In this document: piece after piece, positions 47,222 to 57,385 of the stretch
Position numbering within the stretch: the stretch's first letter is position 1
Layout of the letters: every line of letters starts with the position of its first letter
Assembly: GCF_003711845.1 (NCBI RefSeq)
Contig: NZ_RHLQ01000001.1
Location: 62,001-126,000, forward strand
Direction of reading: 5' to 3'
Length of the DNA: 64,000 nucleotides
Source of the DNA: Lysinibacillus halotolerans
GTDB lineage: Bacteria; Bacillota; Bacilli; Bacillales_A; Planococcaceae
Notes under the pieces: model-generated
The model's input: the letters and a program-made list of their open reading frames with translations, nothing else
What the model was told of the DNA's origin: nothing
The model's database searches: none
Program-made: the position numbers and the translations under genes

Positions 47222-48010
47222 ATGACAAAAACAGTGAAAGAGATTACGGAAGCTTTACAAGCTGCGAAAGTTTATGCCAGCTGGATGAAGGATATCGAAA
47301 AGGATGAGCGGGCTGGAGTTCAAAAAGCTTGGAAACAATGGGTTAGTCGTAGGGAAAAGGAGAAGAAAAAGCGAGAAGAGCACGAGAAAAAAATACAGTT
47401 TGATCGTTCCTTTTTGTCTTCGGATCAACAGTTGTTAGTAGGGCTAGATGAAGCAGGAAGGGGGCCGTTAGCAGGACCAGTCGTTACCGCTGCGGTCATT
47501 CTTCCAAAGGATTGTGAACCTTTTTTAGGAATCAATGATTCGAAACAACTTTCAAAAAAAGTAAGGGAGGAATTTGCTCAAATTATTAAAGGGCATGCCC
47601 TTGCCTATTCGATTCATTTTCAAAGTGCCCAAGTCATTGATGAAATCAATATATACGAAGCAACAAAACAATCGATGAAAAAATGTGTGGAAAGTTTAAC
47701 AATTCGTCCAGACTTTTGTATTGTAGATGCCCTTGTTTTGCCAATCGATATCCCTCAACAATCAATTATTAAAGGGGATGCCAAAAGTTTGTCGATTGCA
47801 GCAGCTTCAATATTAGCTAAAAATGCTCGGGATGAATATATGGAAAAGCTTCATCTTCAATATCCCGCATATGGCTTTGATCAAAATGCAGGATATGGAA
47901 CGAAACAACATCTTGAAGCCCTTAAGCAATATGGGCCGATAAAAGAACACCGGAAAAGTTTTGAACCAATTAAATCGATGATGGAAAGTAAGGAGAGGTT
48001 ACCGATATGA
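47222..48010 (+). CDS. rnhB: Ribonuclease HII
   Basis: Cleaves RNA in RNA-DNA hybrids, including misincorporated ribonucleotides. 262 residues: a Lys/Glu-rich N-terminal extension found in Bacillales RnhB (about 1-68), then the catalytic core with Asp76 and Glu77 (GLDEAGRGPLAG), INDSKQLS and Asp169 (CIVDA). It overlaps ylqG by the 4-base ATGA, an unusual link between a nuclease and flagellar-like genes that is conserved in B. subtilis. Confidence 0.95.
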   Translation: MTKTVKEITEALQAAKVYASWMKDIEKDERAGVQKAWKQWVSRREKEKKKREEHEKKIQFDRSFLSSDQQLLVGLDEAGRGPLAGPVVTAAVILPKDCEPFLGINDSKQLSKKVREEFAQIIKGHALAYSIHFQSAQVIDEINIYEATKQSMKKCVESLTIRPDFCIVDALVLPIDIPQQSIIKGDAKSLSIAAASILAKNARDEYMEKLHLQYPAYGFDQNAGYGTKQHLEALKQYGPIKEHRKSFEPIKSMMESKERLPI

Positions 48011-49905
48011 CATTCACCTCGTTTAGTCCGATACAAATCCAACAAACGAATCGTACACAACAACAGCCCCTCGTATTGAAACAAGGACAAGTTTTTCATG
48101 GAACGATTAAGAAATTATATCCAGATCAAATGGCAGAGGTACAAATTGGGCAAACGAAATTTTTTGCCAAGCTTGAAACCCCTTTAAAAGCTGGAGATTC
48201 GCATTTTTTCCAAGTAACGGGGATGAACCCTCAAGCAGAGTTAAAAGTAGTTTCAGGTCCAATTCAGCAATCTCAAACGGTAGCCCAGCAAGTGAATCAA
48301 TTACTTGAAATGATGAACTTGCCAAAAACGGCTGAAATGCAACAATTAGTTGCCTATTTTTTAAGAAATCAACTACCGTTATCAAAAGAACAATTGATAC
48401 AAGCGGAAAATTGGTTAAATAATCTACCTGCAAATACTTCAAAACAAGAGGGGTTACAAGCTATACAAAAAATGGTGGAAATGAAAATGCCCTTTACAAA
48501 CGAAATATTTAAAGGATTTCTTTTTGGTAGTAAAACGACTGGGATGTCCAATGCCATTTTAAATTTCACTATCTTAGTAATGGAAAATCAGACCATTCCA
48601 AGTTCAGTAAAATCCCAATTAATGCAACAATTACAAACGATTTCAAAACCTTTTAGTTTAGAAACTGGAGGTGTTGTATTATCAAAAGCTATTCAAACTT
48701 TAGTAACTGATGCCAATTCTATTCAAAAGACTCAATTAGTCAATTTTTTAAAAGCGGCAGAAATTTTCCCTAAAAATGCAACGATAGAAAATTGGATATC
48801 AGAAAGCTTTCAGCAAATTAAAACGTTAGCGAATTATTCCAATCAATCTTCTGCAAGTCAACTCATCCACAATGTGGTAAATGCTAAACCAAATGAAATG
48901 TCTCAAATGGTAAAAGAAGTTGAATCATGGATTTCGAATCAAAATCAATTGCAAAGCACCCAAAAAATTGAGTTACAACATTTATTATCCCGTTTTGAAA
49001 CCCTCCCTTTAAATAAAGGGACAGTTGAATGGTTTGCACAACAACTTCACAAACAATTGATTATAGCTTTTTCTGAAAATACAATGCCTATTTTTTCAAA
49101 AGAACAAAATAGTATCACGATAAAAGACCAACTTTTATCCTTATTGAAACCGGAAATGATAAATACTTCATCTCCGTTGTTAAACTTAGTTAAAATCATG
49201 AATGAATCGTCTCAACCCGTATTACAAAATATGCTTCTTCAAGCAGAAGCAGAGGTTCAAAAAGCGATTGATAGTAAGGCAATAGAACAAGCTCTTAAAA
49301 TGATTTTAAAAGGTTTAGGGATGAGTTATGAAGCATCTTTCAATAGTAAAGTTCAAGATTTTCAAGAAGCAGTACAATCATTAAAACCACAATTGTTAAC
49401 GATTATAAACGATTCGCAAACCTCTCAAGCTTTAAAAGATGCTGCTGACAATATTGTTTCAAGATTAAATGGGATGCAACTACTTTCAGGGGAAAATGGA
49501 CATCAACATCAACTTATTATGCAAATTCCCCTTCATTTTTTAGGAAAACAAACGGAAGCAACTATCCAGTGGAATGGTCGCATGAAGGAAAATGGAAAAA
49601 TTGATGCTAATTACGCAAGAATTTTATTTTATTTAAATATGGATGCAATAAAGGAAACGGTTGTTGACATGCAAGTGCAAAATCGTATCATCACACTACA
49701 TTTATATAATGATCATCCTCAATTAGAGCAATTAGCGGAGCCATTAAAAGAAATGTTAAAAACAGGACTTTTAGAAAAAAATTATCATCTTTCAGGAATA
49801 TTTATTAAACCTTTTGAAAAAACAGTTTCCCGCCTAGTTTCAGCTAATACGATTGAAAAGAGCAAGGAAGCTAAAAGTCAAAATGGAGTCGATATTCGGA
49901 TATGA
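48007..49905 (+). CDS. ylqG: YlqG-like protein with FliK-like C-terminal part
   Basis: A 632-residue Gln- and Ser-rich protein without signal peptide. The first 100 residues form a small beta-rich segment (LVLKQGQVFHGTIKKLY, QVTGMNPQAELKVVSG); the middle is helical with low complexity; the C-terminal region (about 505-610) resembles the hook-length control domain of FliK (LHFLGKQTEATIQWNGR, then RIITLHLYND). Function unknown; with ylqH it looks like a relative of the FliK-FlhB switch pair of flagellar export. Overlaps rnhB and ylqH by 4 bases each, so the three are translationally coupled. Confidence 0.75.
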   Translation: MTFTSFSPIQIQQTNRTQQQPLVLKQGQVFHGTIKKLYPDQMAEVQIGQTKFFAKLETPLKAGDSHFFQVTGMNPQAELKVVSGPIQQSQTVAQQVNQLLEMMNLPKTAEMQQLVAYFLRNQLPLSKEQLIQAENWLNNLPANTSKQEGLQAIQKMVEMKMPFTNEIFKGFLFGSKTTGMSNAILNFTILVMENQTIPSSVKSQLMQQLQTISKPFSLETGGVVLSKAIQTLVTDANSIQKTQLVNFLKAAEIFPKNATIENWISESFQQIKTLANYSNQSSASQLIHNVVNAKPNEMSQMVKEVESWISNQNQLQSTQKIELQHLLSRFETLPLNKGTVEWFAQQLHKQLIIAFSENTMPIFSKEQNSITIKDQLLSLLKPEMINTSSPLLNLVKIMNESSQPVLQNMLLQAEAEVQKAIDSKAIEQALKMILKGLGMSYEASFNSKVQDFQEAVQSLKPQLLTIINDSQTSQALKDAADNIVSRLNGMQLLSGENGHQHQLIMQIPLHFLGKQTEATIQWNGRMKENGKIDANYARILFYLNMDAIKETVVDMQVQNRIITLHLYNDHPQLEQLAEPLKEMLKTGLLEKNYHLSGIFIKPFEKTVSRLVSANTIEKSKEAKSQNGVDIRI

Positions 49906-50201
49906 GGGAAAAAAAGTTTGTTCGAAAAGAGGCTATTGCCCTTTCTTATAATCCTGAAGGAAAACAAAGTCCAAAAGTTATTGCAAAAGGGAAAGGGAAG
50001 ATAGCAGATAATATTTTAGAAAAAGCATCTTCCCATAATGTTCCTATTTATGAGGATAAAAATCTTGTCGAACTATTAGGAAATCTAGATTTAAACGAAT
50101 CAATACCGGAAGAATTATACGAAGCAGTTGCTGAAGTATTTGCTTTCATTTATAGACTTGATCGCAACTATCAAGAGAATAATGATAAAAAATTGTTATA
50201 A
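49902..50201 (+). CDS. ylqH: FlhB/EscU C-terminal-domain-like protein (YlqH)
   Basis: A 99-residue cytosolic protein equal to the C-terminal domain of the export-gate protein FlhB (EscU/YscU/HrcU family): VRKEAIALSYNP, then IADNILEKASSHNVPIYED and LGNLDLNESIPEELYEAVAEV. The self-cleaving NPTH site of FlhB is replaced by NPEG, so no autocleavage is expected. Role unknown; in several bacteria such FlhB-like small proteins partly replace the FlhB C-terminal domain. Confidence 0.85.
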   Translation: MREKKFVRKEAIALSYNPEGKQSPKVIAKGKGKIADNILEKASSHNVPIYEDKNLVELLGNLDLNESIPEELYEAVAEVFAFIYRLDRNYQENNDKKLL

Positions 50202-50365
50202 AAAAATAGAAAATATAGATAGACTGATAGCGATAAAATAGATAATATTGTAATAAAATAACTAATATCATACAAATAATACTAATATAGACTTTATCAG
50301 AATATTTGTATAGAATGGTTATGGTTAACAAAATTATTTCCACAAGATTGATGGGAGGATGTATC

Positions 50366-51526
50366 ATGAATATCCATGAGTATCAAGGGAAGGAAATCCT
50401 TAGAAAATATGGAGTAGCTGTTCCAAATGGAAAAGTTGCCTTTTCACCCGAAGAAGCAGTAAAAGTGGCGAAGGAGCTCGGTTCAAATGTAATCGTTGTC
50501 AAAGCCCAAATTCATGCTGGGGGTCGAGGTAAAGCAGGGGGTGTCAAAATCGCGAAGAACTTAGAAGAAGTTCGTACTTACGCGAAAGAGTTACTAGGGA
50601 AAATTTTAGTTACTCATCAAACGGGTCCGGAAGGTAAAGAAGTAAAACGACTTTACATTGAAGAAGGATCAGATATTAAAAAAGAATATTACTTAAGTTT
50701 TGTTTTAGATAGAGCAACTTCACGAGTTACTTTAATGGGCTCAGAAGAAGGCGGTATGGATATTGAGGAGGTAGCTGAAACTTCTCCAGAAAAAATTTTC
50801 AAAGAAGTGATCGACCCTGTTACAGGATTACTTCCATTCCAAGCTCGACGAATGGCGTTTAATATGAATATACCAGCAAAGCTTGTGAATAAAGCGGCAA
50901 AATTAATGTTAGGACTTTATGAAGCCTTTGTTGAAAAAGATGCATCCATTCTAGAAATTAATCCATTGGTCGTAACTGGTAATGAAGAAGTCGTAGCGCT
51001 AGATGCTAAATTCAATTTCGATGCAAATGCATTATATCGCCATAAAGATATTGTTGAACTACGAGATTATGATGAAGAAGATCCAAAAGAAATCGAAGCA
51101 TCAAAATACGATCTAAGTTATATTCCGTTAGATGGCAATATCGGTTGTATGGTAAATGGTGCAGGCCTTGCAATGGCTACAATGGATACGATTAGTTACT
51201 ACGGTGGGAAACCTGCAAACTTCCTTGACGTTGGCGGCGGTGCAACAACAGAAAAAGTAACGGAAGCATTTAAAATTATTTTATCGGATCCAAACGTAAA
51301 AGGTATTTTTGTTAACATTTTCGGCGGCATTATGAAGTGCGATGTAATCGCAGAAGGGGTTATCACTGCTGCTAAACAACTAGGTTTGAAAGTACCTTTA
51401 GTTGTACGTTTAGAAGGAACGAATGTGGATTTAGGAAAAGAATTATTAAATGCATCTGGTTTAAATATAGTGGCGGCAGATTCAATGGCTGATGGCGCTG
51501 AAAAAATTGTGGAACTCGTAGGTTAA
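50366..51526 (+). CDS. sucC: Succinyl-CoA synthetase, beta subunit (ADP-forming)
   Basis: ATP-grasp subunit of the TCA-cycle enzyme that turns succinyl-CoA into succinate with ATP formation. 386 residues starting [17 protein letters not shown]; other strings are [23 protein letters not shown] and [20 protein letters not shown] 50366 has GGGAGGA (50353-50359). The 164-base AT-rich gap upstream probably holds its promoter (weak TAGAAT at 50311-50316). Eighteen bases separate it from sucD. Confidence 0.97.
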   Translation: MNIHEYQGKEILRKYGVAVPNGKVAFSPEEAVKVAKELGSNVIVVKAQIHAGGRGKAGGVKIAKNLEEVRTYAKELLGKILVTHQTGPEGKEVKRLYIEEGSDIKKEYYLSFVLDRATSRVTLMGSEEGGMDIEEVAETSPEKIFKEVIDPVTGLLPFQARRMAFNMNIPAKLVNKAAKLMLGLYEAFVEKDASILEINPLVVTGNEEVVALDAKFNFDANALYRHKDIVELRDYDEEDPKEIEASKYDLSYIPLDGNIGCMVNGAGLAMATMDTISYYGGKPANFLDVGGGATTEKVTEAFKIILSDPNVKGIFVNIFGGIMKCDVIAEGVITAAKQLGLKVPLVVRLEGTNVDLGKELLNASGLNIVAADSMADGAEKIVELVG

Positions 51527-51544
51527 GGAAGGCAGGGAGAATAC

Positions 51545-52447
51545 ATGAGTGTTTATATTAATGCAGACACAAAAGTAATTGTTCAAGGTATTACAGGGGA
51601 AACAGCTCTTTTCCATACGAAACAAATGTTAGAATACGGCACGAAAATTGTAGCTGGTGTAACTCCTGGTAAAGGAGGACAAGAAATCGAAGGAGTACCG
51701 GTTTTTAATACAGTACAAGAGGCTGTTCAAGAAACTGGCGCTAATGTATCGGTTATTTATGTACCAGCACCTTTTGCGGCAGATGCGATTATGGAAGCAG
51801 TAGATGCGGAATTAGACTTAACGATTTGTATTACGGAACATATTCCGGTATTGGATATGGTGAAGGTAAAACGCTATATGGAAGGCAAGAAAACACGCCT
51901 AGTTGGTCCGAACTGTCCTGGGGTGATTACCGCTGATGAATGCAAAATAGGAATTATGCCTGGCTATATTCATACAAAAGGTCATGTCGGCGTCGTTTCC
52001 CGTTCCGGAACATTAACATATGAAGCTGTACATCAATTAACGCAAGCGGGTATCGGTCAATCAACAGCTGTTGGAATAGGCGGTGACCCGGTTAATGGTA
52101 CAAACTTTATCGATGTATTAAGTGAATTTAATAATGACCCTGAAACGTATGCAGTCGTAATGATTGGTGAAATCGGTGGTACTGCAGAAGAAGAAGCGGC
52201 AGAATGGATTAAAGCAAACATGACAAAACCGGTTGTTGGCTTTATTGGTGGACAAACTGCCCCTCCTGGCAAACGAATGGGACACGCAGGTGCGATTATT
52301 TCAGGTGGTAAAGGAACAGCGAAGGAAAAAATTAAGGCAATGAATAATGCCAGTATTGAAGTCGCTGCAACACCATCTGTAATTGGTGAGACTTTAATAA
52401 AAGTGTTAAAAGAAAAAGGCCTATACGACAAATGTAAAACCAATTAA
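51545..52447 (+). CDS. sucD: Succinyl-CoA synthetase, alpha subunit
   Basis: Alpha subunit with a CoA-binding Rossmann domain and the phosphorylated His247 in [24 protein letters not shown] and [15 protein letters not shown] are also present. 300 residues, as expected. GGAAGGCAGGGAG (51526-51538) precedes the ATG; a perfect hairpin terminator follows. Confidence 0.97.
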   Translation: MSVYINADTKVIVQGITGETALFHTKQMLEYGTKIVAGVTPGKGGQEIEGVPVFNTVQEAVQETGANVSVIYVPAPFAADAIMEAVDAELDLTICITEHIPVLDMVKVKRYMEGKKTRLVGPNCPGVITADECKIGIMPGYIHTKGHVGVVSRSGTLTYEAVHQLTQAGIGQSTAVGIGGDPVNGTNFIDVLSEFNNDPETYAVVMIGEIGGTAEEEAAEWIKANMTKPVVGFIGGQTAPPGKRMGHAGAIISGGKGTAKEKIKAMNNASIEVAATPSVIGETLIKVLKEKGLYDKCKTN

Positions 52448-52452
52448 AATAC

Positions 52453-52486
52453 AAGGTGTAGCGTCCTCACGCTACACCTTTCTATT
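52453..52486 (+). terminator. Terminator after sucD
   Basis: AAGGTGTAGCGT and ACGCTACACCTT make a perfect 12-bp stem with a 4-base loop, then TCTATTTT. Confidence 0.92.
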
Positions 52487-52522
52487 TTGCGGTCACGTTT
52501 TTTAAGAATAGCCTTCCCTCAT

Positions 52523-52566
52523 AAATAGCCGAATTTCTATCTTATTAATTAGGAATGGGGCTATTT
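52523..52566 (+). other. Hairpin in the sucD-dprA gap
   Basis: AAATAGCC (52523-52530) and GGCTATTT (52559-52566) form an 8-bp stem around a 28-base AT-rich loop. No T-run follows. Possible leader structure of dprA; no recognised function. Confidence 0.35.
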
Positions 52567-52657
52567 GGACTTCTTCAAAGTAGTATATTTCCCTGCATCT
52601 TCAGCTCAACTTTTTGAAACCTACTACTTATGGAATATGGATAAAAGGAGTGATTAA

Positions 52658-53545
52658 GTGGAGTATTCACAAGAACTACTTTCTCTCCATTATGTTTATC
52701 CTCTCACTTTAAACAAATTCCAAAAATTAGCGAAAACTCTCGGTTCTATACGAAATATCGGCAAACTCCATCCGACAGAATTAGCGGAGATATTAATCAT
52801 TTCGACAAATTCTGCAGAAAAGCTATTAACACGTTATCACAGGGTAGTAAAAAAGAATTTAAAAAATGTCTACGATTCTGCTAATATAAAAATTATTCCT
52901 TATTACAGTAAATATTATCCAAGTAATTTATTACAATTAACAGACCCTCCAACCATTTTATATGCAAAGGGAGACGTTTCATTGTTAACCCAACCATTTA
53001 AGATTGCTATTATTGGTTCTAGAAAAGCGACAAATTATTCCTCTTTAGCAATGAATTGTATTATCCCGCCATTAGTTGAACAAAATATTGTCATTGTTAG
53101 TGGGCTGGCAAAAGGGGCGGATAGTTTAGCTCATTCTACTACGATCAAATATGGTGGTAAAACAATTGGAATACTTGGACACGGTTTTTCCCACCTTTAT
53201 CCGAAAGAAAATAAAAAACTTGCAGAACAAATGGAAGGAAATCATTTGCTTATAACAGAATATCCTCCTTATGTTGGGGTTCAGAAATGGCATTTTCCGA
53301 TGAGAAATCGTATTATTAGCGGTATTAGTAATGCAATTGTTGTAACAGAAGCGTCCCTTAAAAGTGGAACATTAATTACAACCGAGCACGCCTTAGAACA
53401 TGGGAAGGATATATTTGTTGTACCTGGACCCATTGATTCTGAGCAGTCGAAGGGTACCAATAGTTTGTTACGAGAAGGAGCAATTCCGATTTGGAACGGC
53501 CAACAAATTATAGAGGAGTTAAAATTGTTTTTAGGTAAATATTGA
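52658..53545 (+). CDS. dprA: DNA processing protein DprA (Smf)
   Basis: Loads RecA on incoming single-stranded DNA during natural transformation. The 295-residue protein has an extended Rossmann fold with IGSRKAT, VSGLAKGADSLAH, GHGFSHLYPKENK and the PMRNRIISG segment. The start is GTG 52658, seven bases after AAAAGGAG (52643-52650). The separate C-terminal winged helix of longer DprA proteins is absent, as in B. subtilis. Confidence 0.95.
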   Translation: MEYSQELLSLHYVYPLTLNKFQKLAKTLGSIRNIGKLHPTELAEILIISTNSAEKLLTRYHRVVKKNLKNVYDSANIKIIPYYSKYYPSNLLQLTDPPTILYAKGDVSLLTQPFKIAIIGSRKATNYSSLAMNCIIPPLVEQNIVIVSGLAKGADSLAHSTTIKYGGKTIGILGHGFSHLYPKENKKLAEQMEGNHLLITEYPPYVGVQKWHFPMRNRIISGISNAIVVTEASLKSGTLITTEHALEHGKDIFVVPGPIDSEQSKGTNSLLREGAIPIWNGQQIIEELKLFLGKY

Positions 53546-53570
53546 AAAAAAGTTGCATTCTTAGAAAAAC

Positions 53571-53579
53571 TGTTATACA
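53571..53579 (+). promoter_or_regulatory. Candidate topA promoter (extended -10)
   Basis: TGT followed by TATACA is an extended -10 element; the upstream TTGCAT (53553-53558) is at only 15 bases. About 95 bases before the topA start. Confidence 0.4.
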
Positions 53580-53616
53580 TTTTGCAACAGGTATTATTTT
53601 TGAGGAATAAACATTC

Positions 53617-53631
53617 TGCGTTTAAAACGCA
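53617..53631. repeat. 15-base inverted repeat in the topA leader
   Basis: TGCGTTT-A-AAACGCA is a perfect inverted repeat about a central A, downstream of the proposed topA start site. Candidate operator; it does not match the LexA or CodY patterns. Confidence 0.4.
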
Positions 53632-53673
53632 TTCAATATGAACAATTTACCTCTACAAGGGGGAAGTATATAG

Positions 53674-55752
53674 ATGGCAGATTATTTAGTGATTGTAGAA
53701 TCACCAGCAAAAGCAAAAACAATCGAAAGATATTTAGGGAAAAAATATACAGTAAAAGCATCGATCGGTCATGTTATTGATTTACCAAAAAGTCAAACAG
53801 GCATCGATACGGAAAATAATTATAAACCGAAATATATTACCATTCGCGGTAAAGGTCCTGTGCTACAGGAATTAAAATCAGCTGCAAAAAAAGCTAAAAA
53901 AGTGTATCTCGCAGCCGATCCAGACCGCGAAGGGGAAGCAATTGCGTGGCACTTAGCATCAGCTTTAAATATTGATATGGATTCAGAATGTCGTGTCGTA
54001 TTTAATGAAATAACAAAGGACGCCATTCTTGATTCCTTTAAACATCCTCGGGCGATTAACATGGATTTAGTGGATGCCCAACAAGCAAGACGTATTTTAG
54101 ATCGTCTTGTTGGTTATAACATTAGTCCAATTCTTTGGAAAAAAGTTAAAAAAGGATTGTCGGCAGGACGAGTTCAATCCGTAGCCCTTCGACTGATTAT
54201 TGATCGAGAAGAGGAAATCAAAAATTTCGTTCCGGAAGAATATTGGACAATTGAAGGGAATTTCGAAAAAGGCAAAAAACAGTTTGACGCATTATATTTC
54301 GGAAATGGCAAAGAAAAAGTAAAACTTTCCAATGAAGAACAAGTAAAAGCTGTTTTAAGTAGTTTGAAAAATGACGAATTCCAAGTAGCAAATGTCGTGA
54401 AAAAGGAACGTAAACGTAATGCGGCGCCTGCTTTCACAACGTCCTCTCTACAACAAGAGGCTGCAAGGAAATTAAATTTCCGTGCTAAGAAAACGATGAT
54501 GCTAGCACAACAACTATATGAAGGTATCGATATAGGCAAAAAAGAAGGTACGGTCGGGTTAATTACATATATGCGAACTGACTCAACTCGGATATCCGAC
54601 AGTGCGAAAGCGGAAGCAACGAACTATATTAACGAGAAGTATGGGAAAGACTATATTGCCTCCGAACAAAAACAAGGAAAAAAATCAACGAATGCTCAAG
54701 ATGCCCATGAAGCCATTCGACCGACAAGTGTGATGAGATCCCCGGAGCAATTAAAAGAAGTGTTAAGTCGAGATCAATTACGACTTTATCGTCTAATTTG
54801 GGAACGTTTTATCGCTAGTCAAATGGCTCCAGCTATTTTAGACACTGTTTCGGTTGATTTAGTAAATGGTGATGTTCAATTCCGTGCAAATGGTTCCTAT
54901 GTAAAATTCCCTGGTTTTATGAAGCTATATATTGAAGGAACAGATGACCAATCGGAAGAAACAACAAAATTGTTGCCTGAAATGGAAGTTGGCGATACGG
55001 TAAAATCGTTAGAAATTGAACCGAAACAACATTTCACACAGCCGCCACCTCGTTTTACAGAGGCTCGTCTTGTAAAAGAGTTGGAAGAACTAGGAATCGG
55101 TCGTCCGTCGACCTATGCACCTACGTTGGATGTTATTCAAAAACGGGGCTATGTTCAGTTAGATGCAAAACGATTTGTCCCAACGGAACTTGGTGAAATT
55201 GTTCATCAGTTTATGGTAGAATTCTTCCCTGAAATTATTAATATCGAGTTTACTGCCAAAATGGAAGAAGATCTCGATAAAATTGAAGAAGGGCAAATCA
55301 ACTGGGTAAAAATTATTGATGATTTTTATAAAGAATTTGAAAAACATTTAAAACATGCCGATGAGGTAATGGAAAAAATTGAAATAAAAGATGAACCAGC
55401 TGGTGAAGATTGTGAAAACTGTGGTTCACCAATGGTTTATAAATTAGGTAGATATGGTAAGTTTATGGCTTGTTCTAATTTCCCTGAATGTCGCAATACA
55501 AAGGCGATTATGAAACCAATTGGCGTAAAATGTCCAAATTGTGAAACGGGAGAAATCGTAGAGCGTAAAAGTAAAACGAAACGAATATTCTACGGATGCA
55601 ACACTTATCCAGAGTGTGATTTTGTCTCATGGGATAAGCCAATTAGTAGACCTTGTCCAAAATGTAGTGCATTATTAGTAGAGAAAAAAATTAAAAAAGG
55701 TATTCAAATTCATTGTACAAATTGTGACTATGAAGAAGCACCGACACAATGA
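53674..55752 (+). CDS. topA: DNA topoisomerase I
   Basis: Type IA topoisomerase that relaxes negative supercoils. 692 residues: N-terminal TOPRIM domain ([31 protein letters not shown]), active-site Tyr299 in ITYMRTDS, and three C-terminal zinc ribbons (CENC...CSNFPEC, CPNC...CNTYPEC, CPKC...CTNC), all with four cysteines. AAGGGGGAAG (53657-53666) is the binding site. Confidence 0.97.
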   Translation: MADYLVIVESPAKAKTIERYLGKKYTVKASIGHVIDLPKSQTGIDTENNYKPKYITIRGKGPVLQELKSAAKKAKKVYLAADPDREGEAIAWHLASALNIDMDSECRVVFNEITKDAILDSFKHPRAINMDLVDAQQARRILDRLVGYNISPILWKKVKKGLSAGRVQSVALRLIIDREEEIKNFVPEEYWTIEGNFEKGKKQFDALYFGNGKEKVKLSNEEQVKAVLSSLKNDEFQVANVVKKERKRNAAPAFTTSSLQQEAARKLNFRAKKTMMLAQQLYEGIDIGKKEGTVGLITYMRTDSTRISDSAKAEATNYINEKYGKDYIASEQKQGKKSTNAQDAHEAIRPTSVMRSPEQLKEVLSRDQLRLYRLIWERFIASQMAPAILDTVSVDLVNGDVQFRANGSYVKFPGFMKLYIEGTDDQSEETTKLLPEMEVGDTVKSLEIEPKQHFTQPPPRFTEARLVKELEELGIGRPSTYAPTLDVIQKRGYVQLDAKRFVPTELGEIVHQFMVEFFPEIINIEFTAKMEEDLDKIEEGQINWVKIIDDFYKEFEKHLKHADEVMEKIEIKDEPAGEDCENCGSPMVYKLGRYGKFMACSNFPECRNTKAIMKPIGVKCPNCETGEIVERKSKTKRIFYGCNTYPECDFVSWDKPISRPCPKCSALLVEKKIKKGIQIHCTNCDYEEAPTQ

Positions 55753-55770
55753 TAGAAAGATGGTAGTAAC

Positions 55771-57084
55771 ATGACACAACAAATTGTAAACGTAATCGGC
55801 GCAGGTCTTGCAGGTAGTGAAGCGGCTTGGCAGATTGCTAAAAGAGGTGTAAAGGTACGTTTATATGAAATGCGTCCTGTCAAACAAACACCTGCACATC
55901 ATACAGATAAATTTGCCGAACTAGTTTGTTCAAATTCATTAAGGGCCAACGCTTTAACAAATGCTGTTGGCGTAATTAAAGAGGAAATGCGTATAATGGA
56001 CTCTGTCATTATTAAAGCGGCGGATAATGCATCTGTCCCTGCTGGTGGAGCACTAGCAGTAGACCGTCATGAATTTGCTGGATATGTGACAGAAACTGTG
56101 AAAAATCATCCTTTAGTGGAAGTGATTAATGAAGAAGTAACAGAAATTCCTGAAGGTATAACAGTAGTGGCTACTGGCCCATTAACTTCCCCTGCTTTAG
56201 CGGAGAAAATTAAAGAACTAACTGGTCAAGAATATTTATACTTCTATGACGCAGCTGCTCCAATAGTTGAAAAAGACAGCATCAACATGGACAAAGTTTA
56301 TTTGAAATCTCGCTATGATAAAGGGGAAGCAGCTTACTTAAATTGTCCGATGACGAAGGAAGAATTTGATGCTTTTCGTGAAGCTTTAATTTCCGCTGAA
56401 TGTGCACCGTTAAAAGAATTTGAAAAAGAAAAGTATTTTGAAGGATGTATGCCGATTGAAGTAATGGCTTCCCGAGGAGAAAAAACGATGTTATTCGGTC
56501 CGATGAAACCAGTAGGTCTTGAGGATCCAAGAACAGGAAAACGTCCATACGCGGTTGTACAATTACGTCAAGACGATGCAGCTGGAACTTTATATAATAT
56601 TGTAGGATTCCAAACCCATTTAAAATGGGGAGAACAAAAAAGAGTGTTTTCAATGATTCCAGGTCTTGAAAATGTTGAAATTGTCCGTTATGGTGTAATG
56701 CATCGAAACACTTTTATTAATTCTCCGACTGTACTAAATAAAACGTACCAATTACGTGCAAATGAAAATATTTTCTTTGCTGGCCAAATGACGGGTGTTG
56801 AAGGGTATGTGGAATCAGCAGGGAGCGGCTTGATTGCGGGTGTTAATGCAGCAAGACTTGCTTTAGGACAAGAGCCGATTATATTCCCGTTCGAAACAGC
56901 TTTAGGAAGTATGGCTCGCTATATTACAGAAGCCGATTCTAAAAACTTCCAACCGATGAACGTGAATTTTGGTATTTTCCCTGAATTAGGAGAAAAAATT
57001 AAATCAAAACAAGAGCGGGCAGAACGCCACGCTAACCGAGCTTTGGCAACAATTCAAAATTTTGTGAATTCTCAAACCATATAA
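55771..57084 (+). CDS. trmFO: tRNA (uracil54-C5)-methyltransferase TrmFO (folate-dependent; Gid)
   Basis: FAD enzyme that makes m5U54 in tRNA using methylene-THF, in contrast to SAM-dependent TrmA. 437 residues; FAD motif [19 protein letters not shown] at the N-terminus, then [16 protein letters not shown] and [18 protein letters not shown] (as [11 protein letters not shown]). Eighteen bases after topA, with which it is usually co-transcribed. Confidence 0.96.
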   Translation: MTQQIVNVIGAGLAGSEAAWQIAKRGVKVRLYEMRPVKQTPAHHTDKFAELVCSNSLRANALTNAVGVIKEEMRIMDSVIIKAADNASVPAGGALAVDRHEFAGYVTETVKNHPLVEVINEEVTEIPEGITVVATGPLTSPALAEKIKELTGQEYLYFYDAAAPIVEKDSINMDKVYLKSRYDKGEAAYLNCPMTKEEFDAFREALISAECAPLKEFEKEKYFEGCMPIEVMASRGEKTMLFGPMKPVGLEDPRTGKRPYAVVQLRQDDAAGTLYNIVGFQTHLKWGEQKRVFSMIPGLENVEIVRYGVMHRNTFINSPTVLNKTYQLRANENIFFAGQMTGVEGYVESAGSGLIAGVNAARLALGQEPIIFPFETALGSMARYITEADSKNFQPMNVNFGIFPELGEKIKSKQERAERHANRALATIQNFVNSQTI

Positions 57085-57091
57085 TTGCTTA

Positions 57092-57132
57092 TATACCTCA
57101 TAAATTGTTATAATTTATGAGGTATTTTCTTT
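57092..57132 (+). terminator. Terminator after trmFO
   Basis: ATACCTCATAAATT and AATTTATGAGGTAT form a 14-bp perfect stem with a 5-base loop, then TTTCTTTT. Confidence 0.9.
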
Positions 57133-57261
57133 TGGGTATATTATTAACGACACAATAAGTATCTATCCTTTTGTTACTAAATTGTTAATGATACACGCAA
57201 TTTTTACAAATTTTATTTAATAAAATACTTGATATATTTCCGAGTTAGGTATAGTCTCATT

Positions 57262-57307
57262 GTTGGACGTTTTTTATAAAATATGAAAAAGTTGTAGTTG
57301 GACGTTT
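57262..57307 (+). repeat. Direct repeat upstream of xerC
   Basis: GTTGGACGTTT occurs at 57262-57272 and 57297-57307, 35 bases apart (start to start), within the 300-base gap between trmFO and xerC. Both copies lie in the likely promoter region of the xerC-hslVU-codY unit. Possible regulator binding sites; no other content was recognised in the gap. Confidence 0.4.
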
Positions 57308-57385
57308 ATAACCTTCTTTATTTATGCAGACGCGATACAGATAAACAAATGGCTTTTCCACTTATTTGATTGGAGGTGTATTGCG

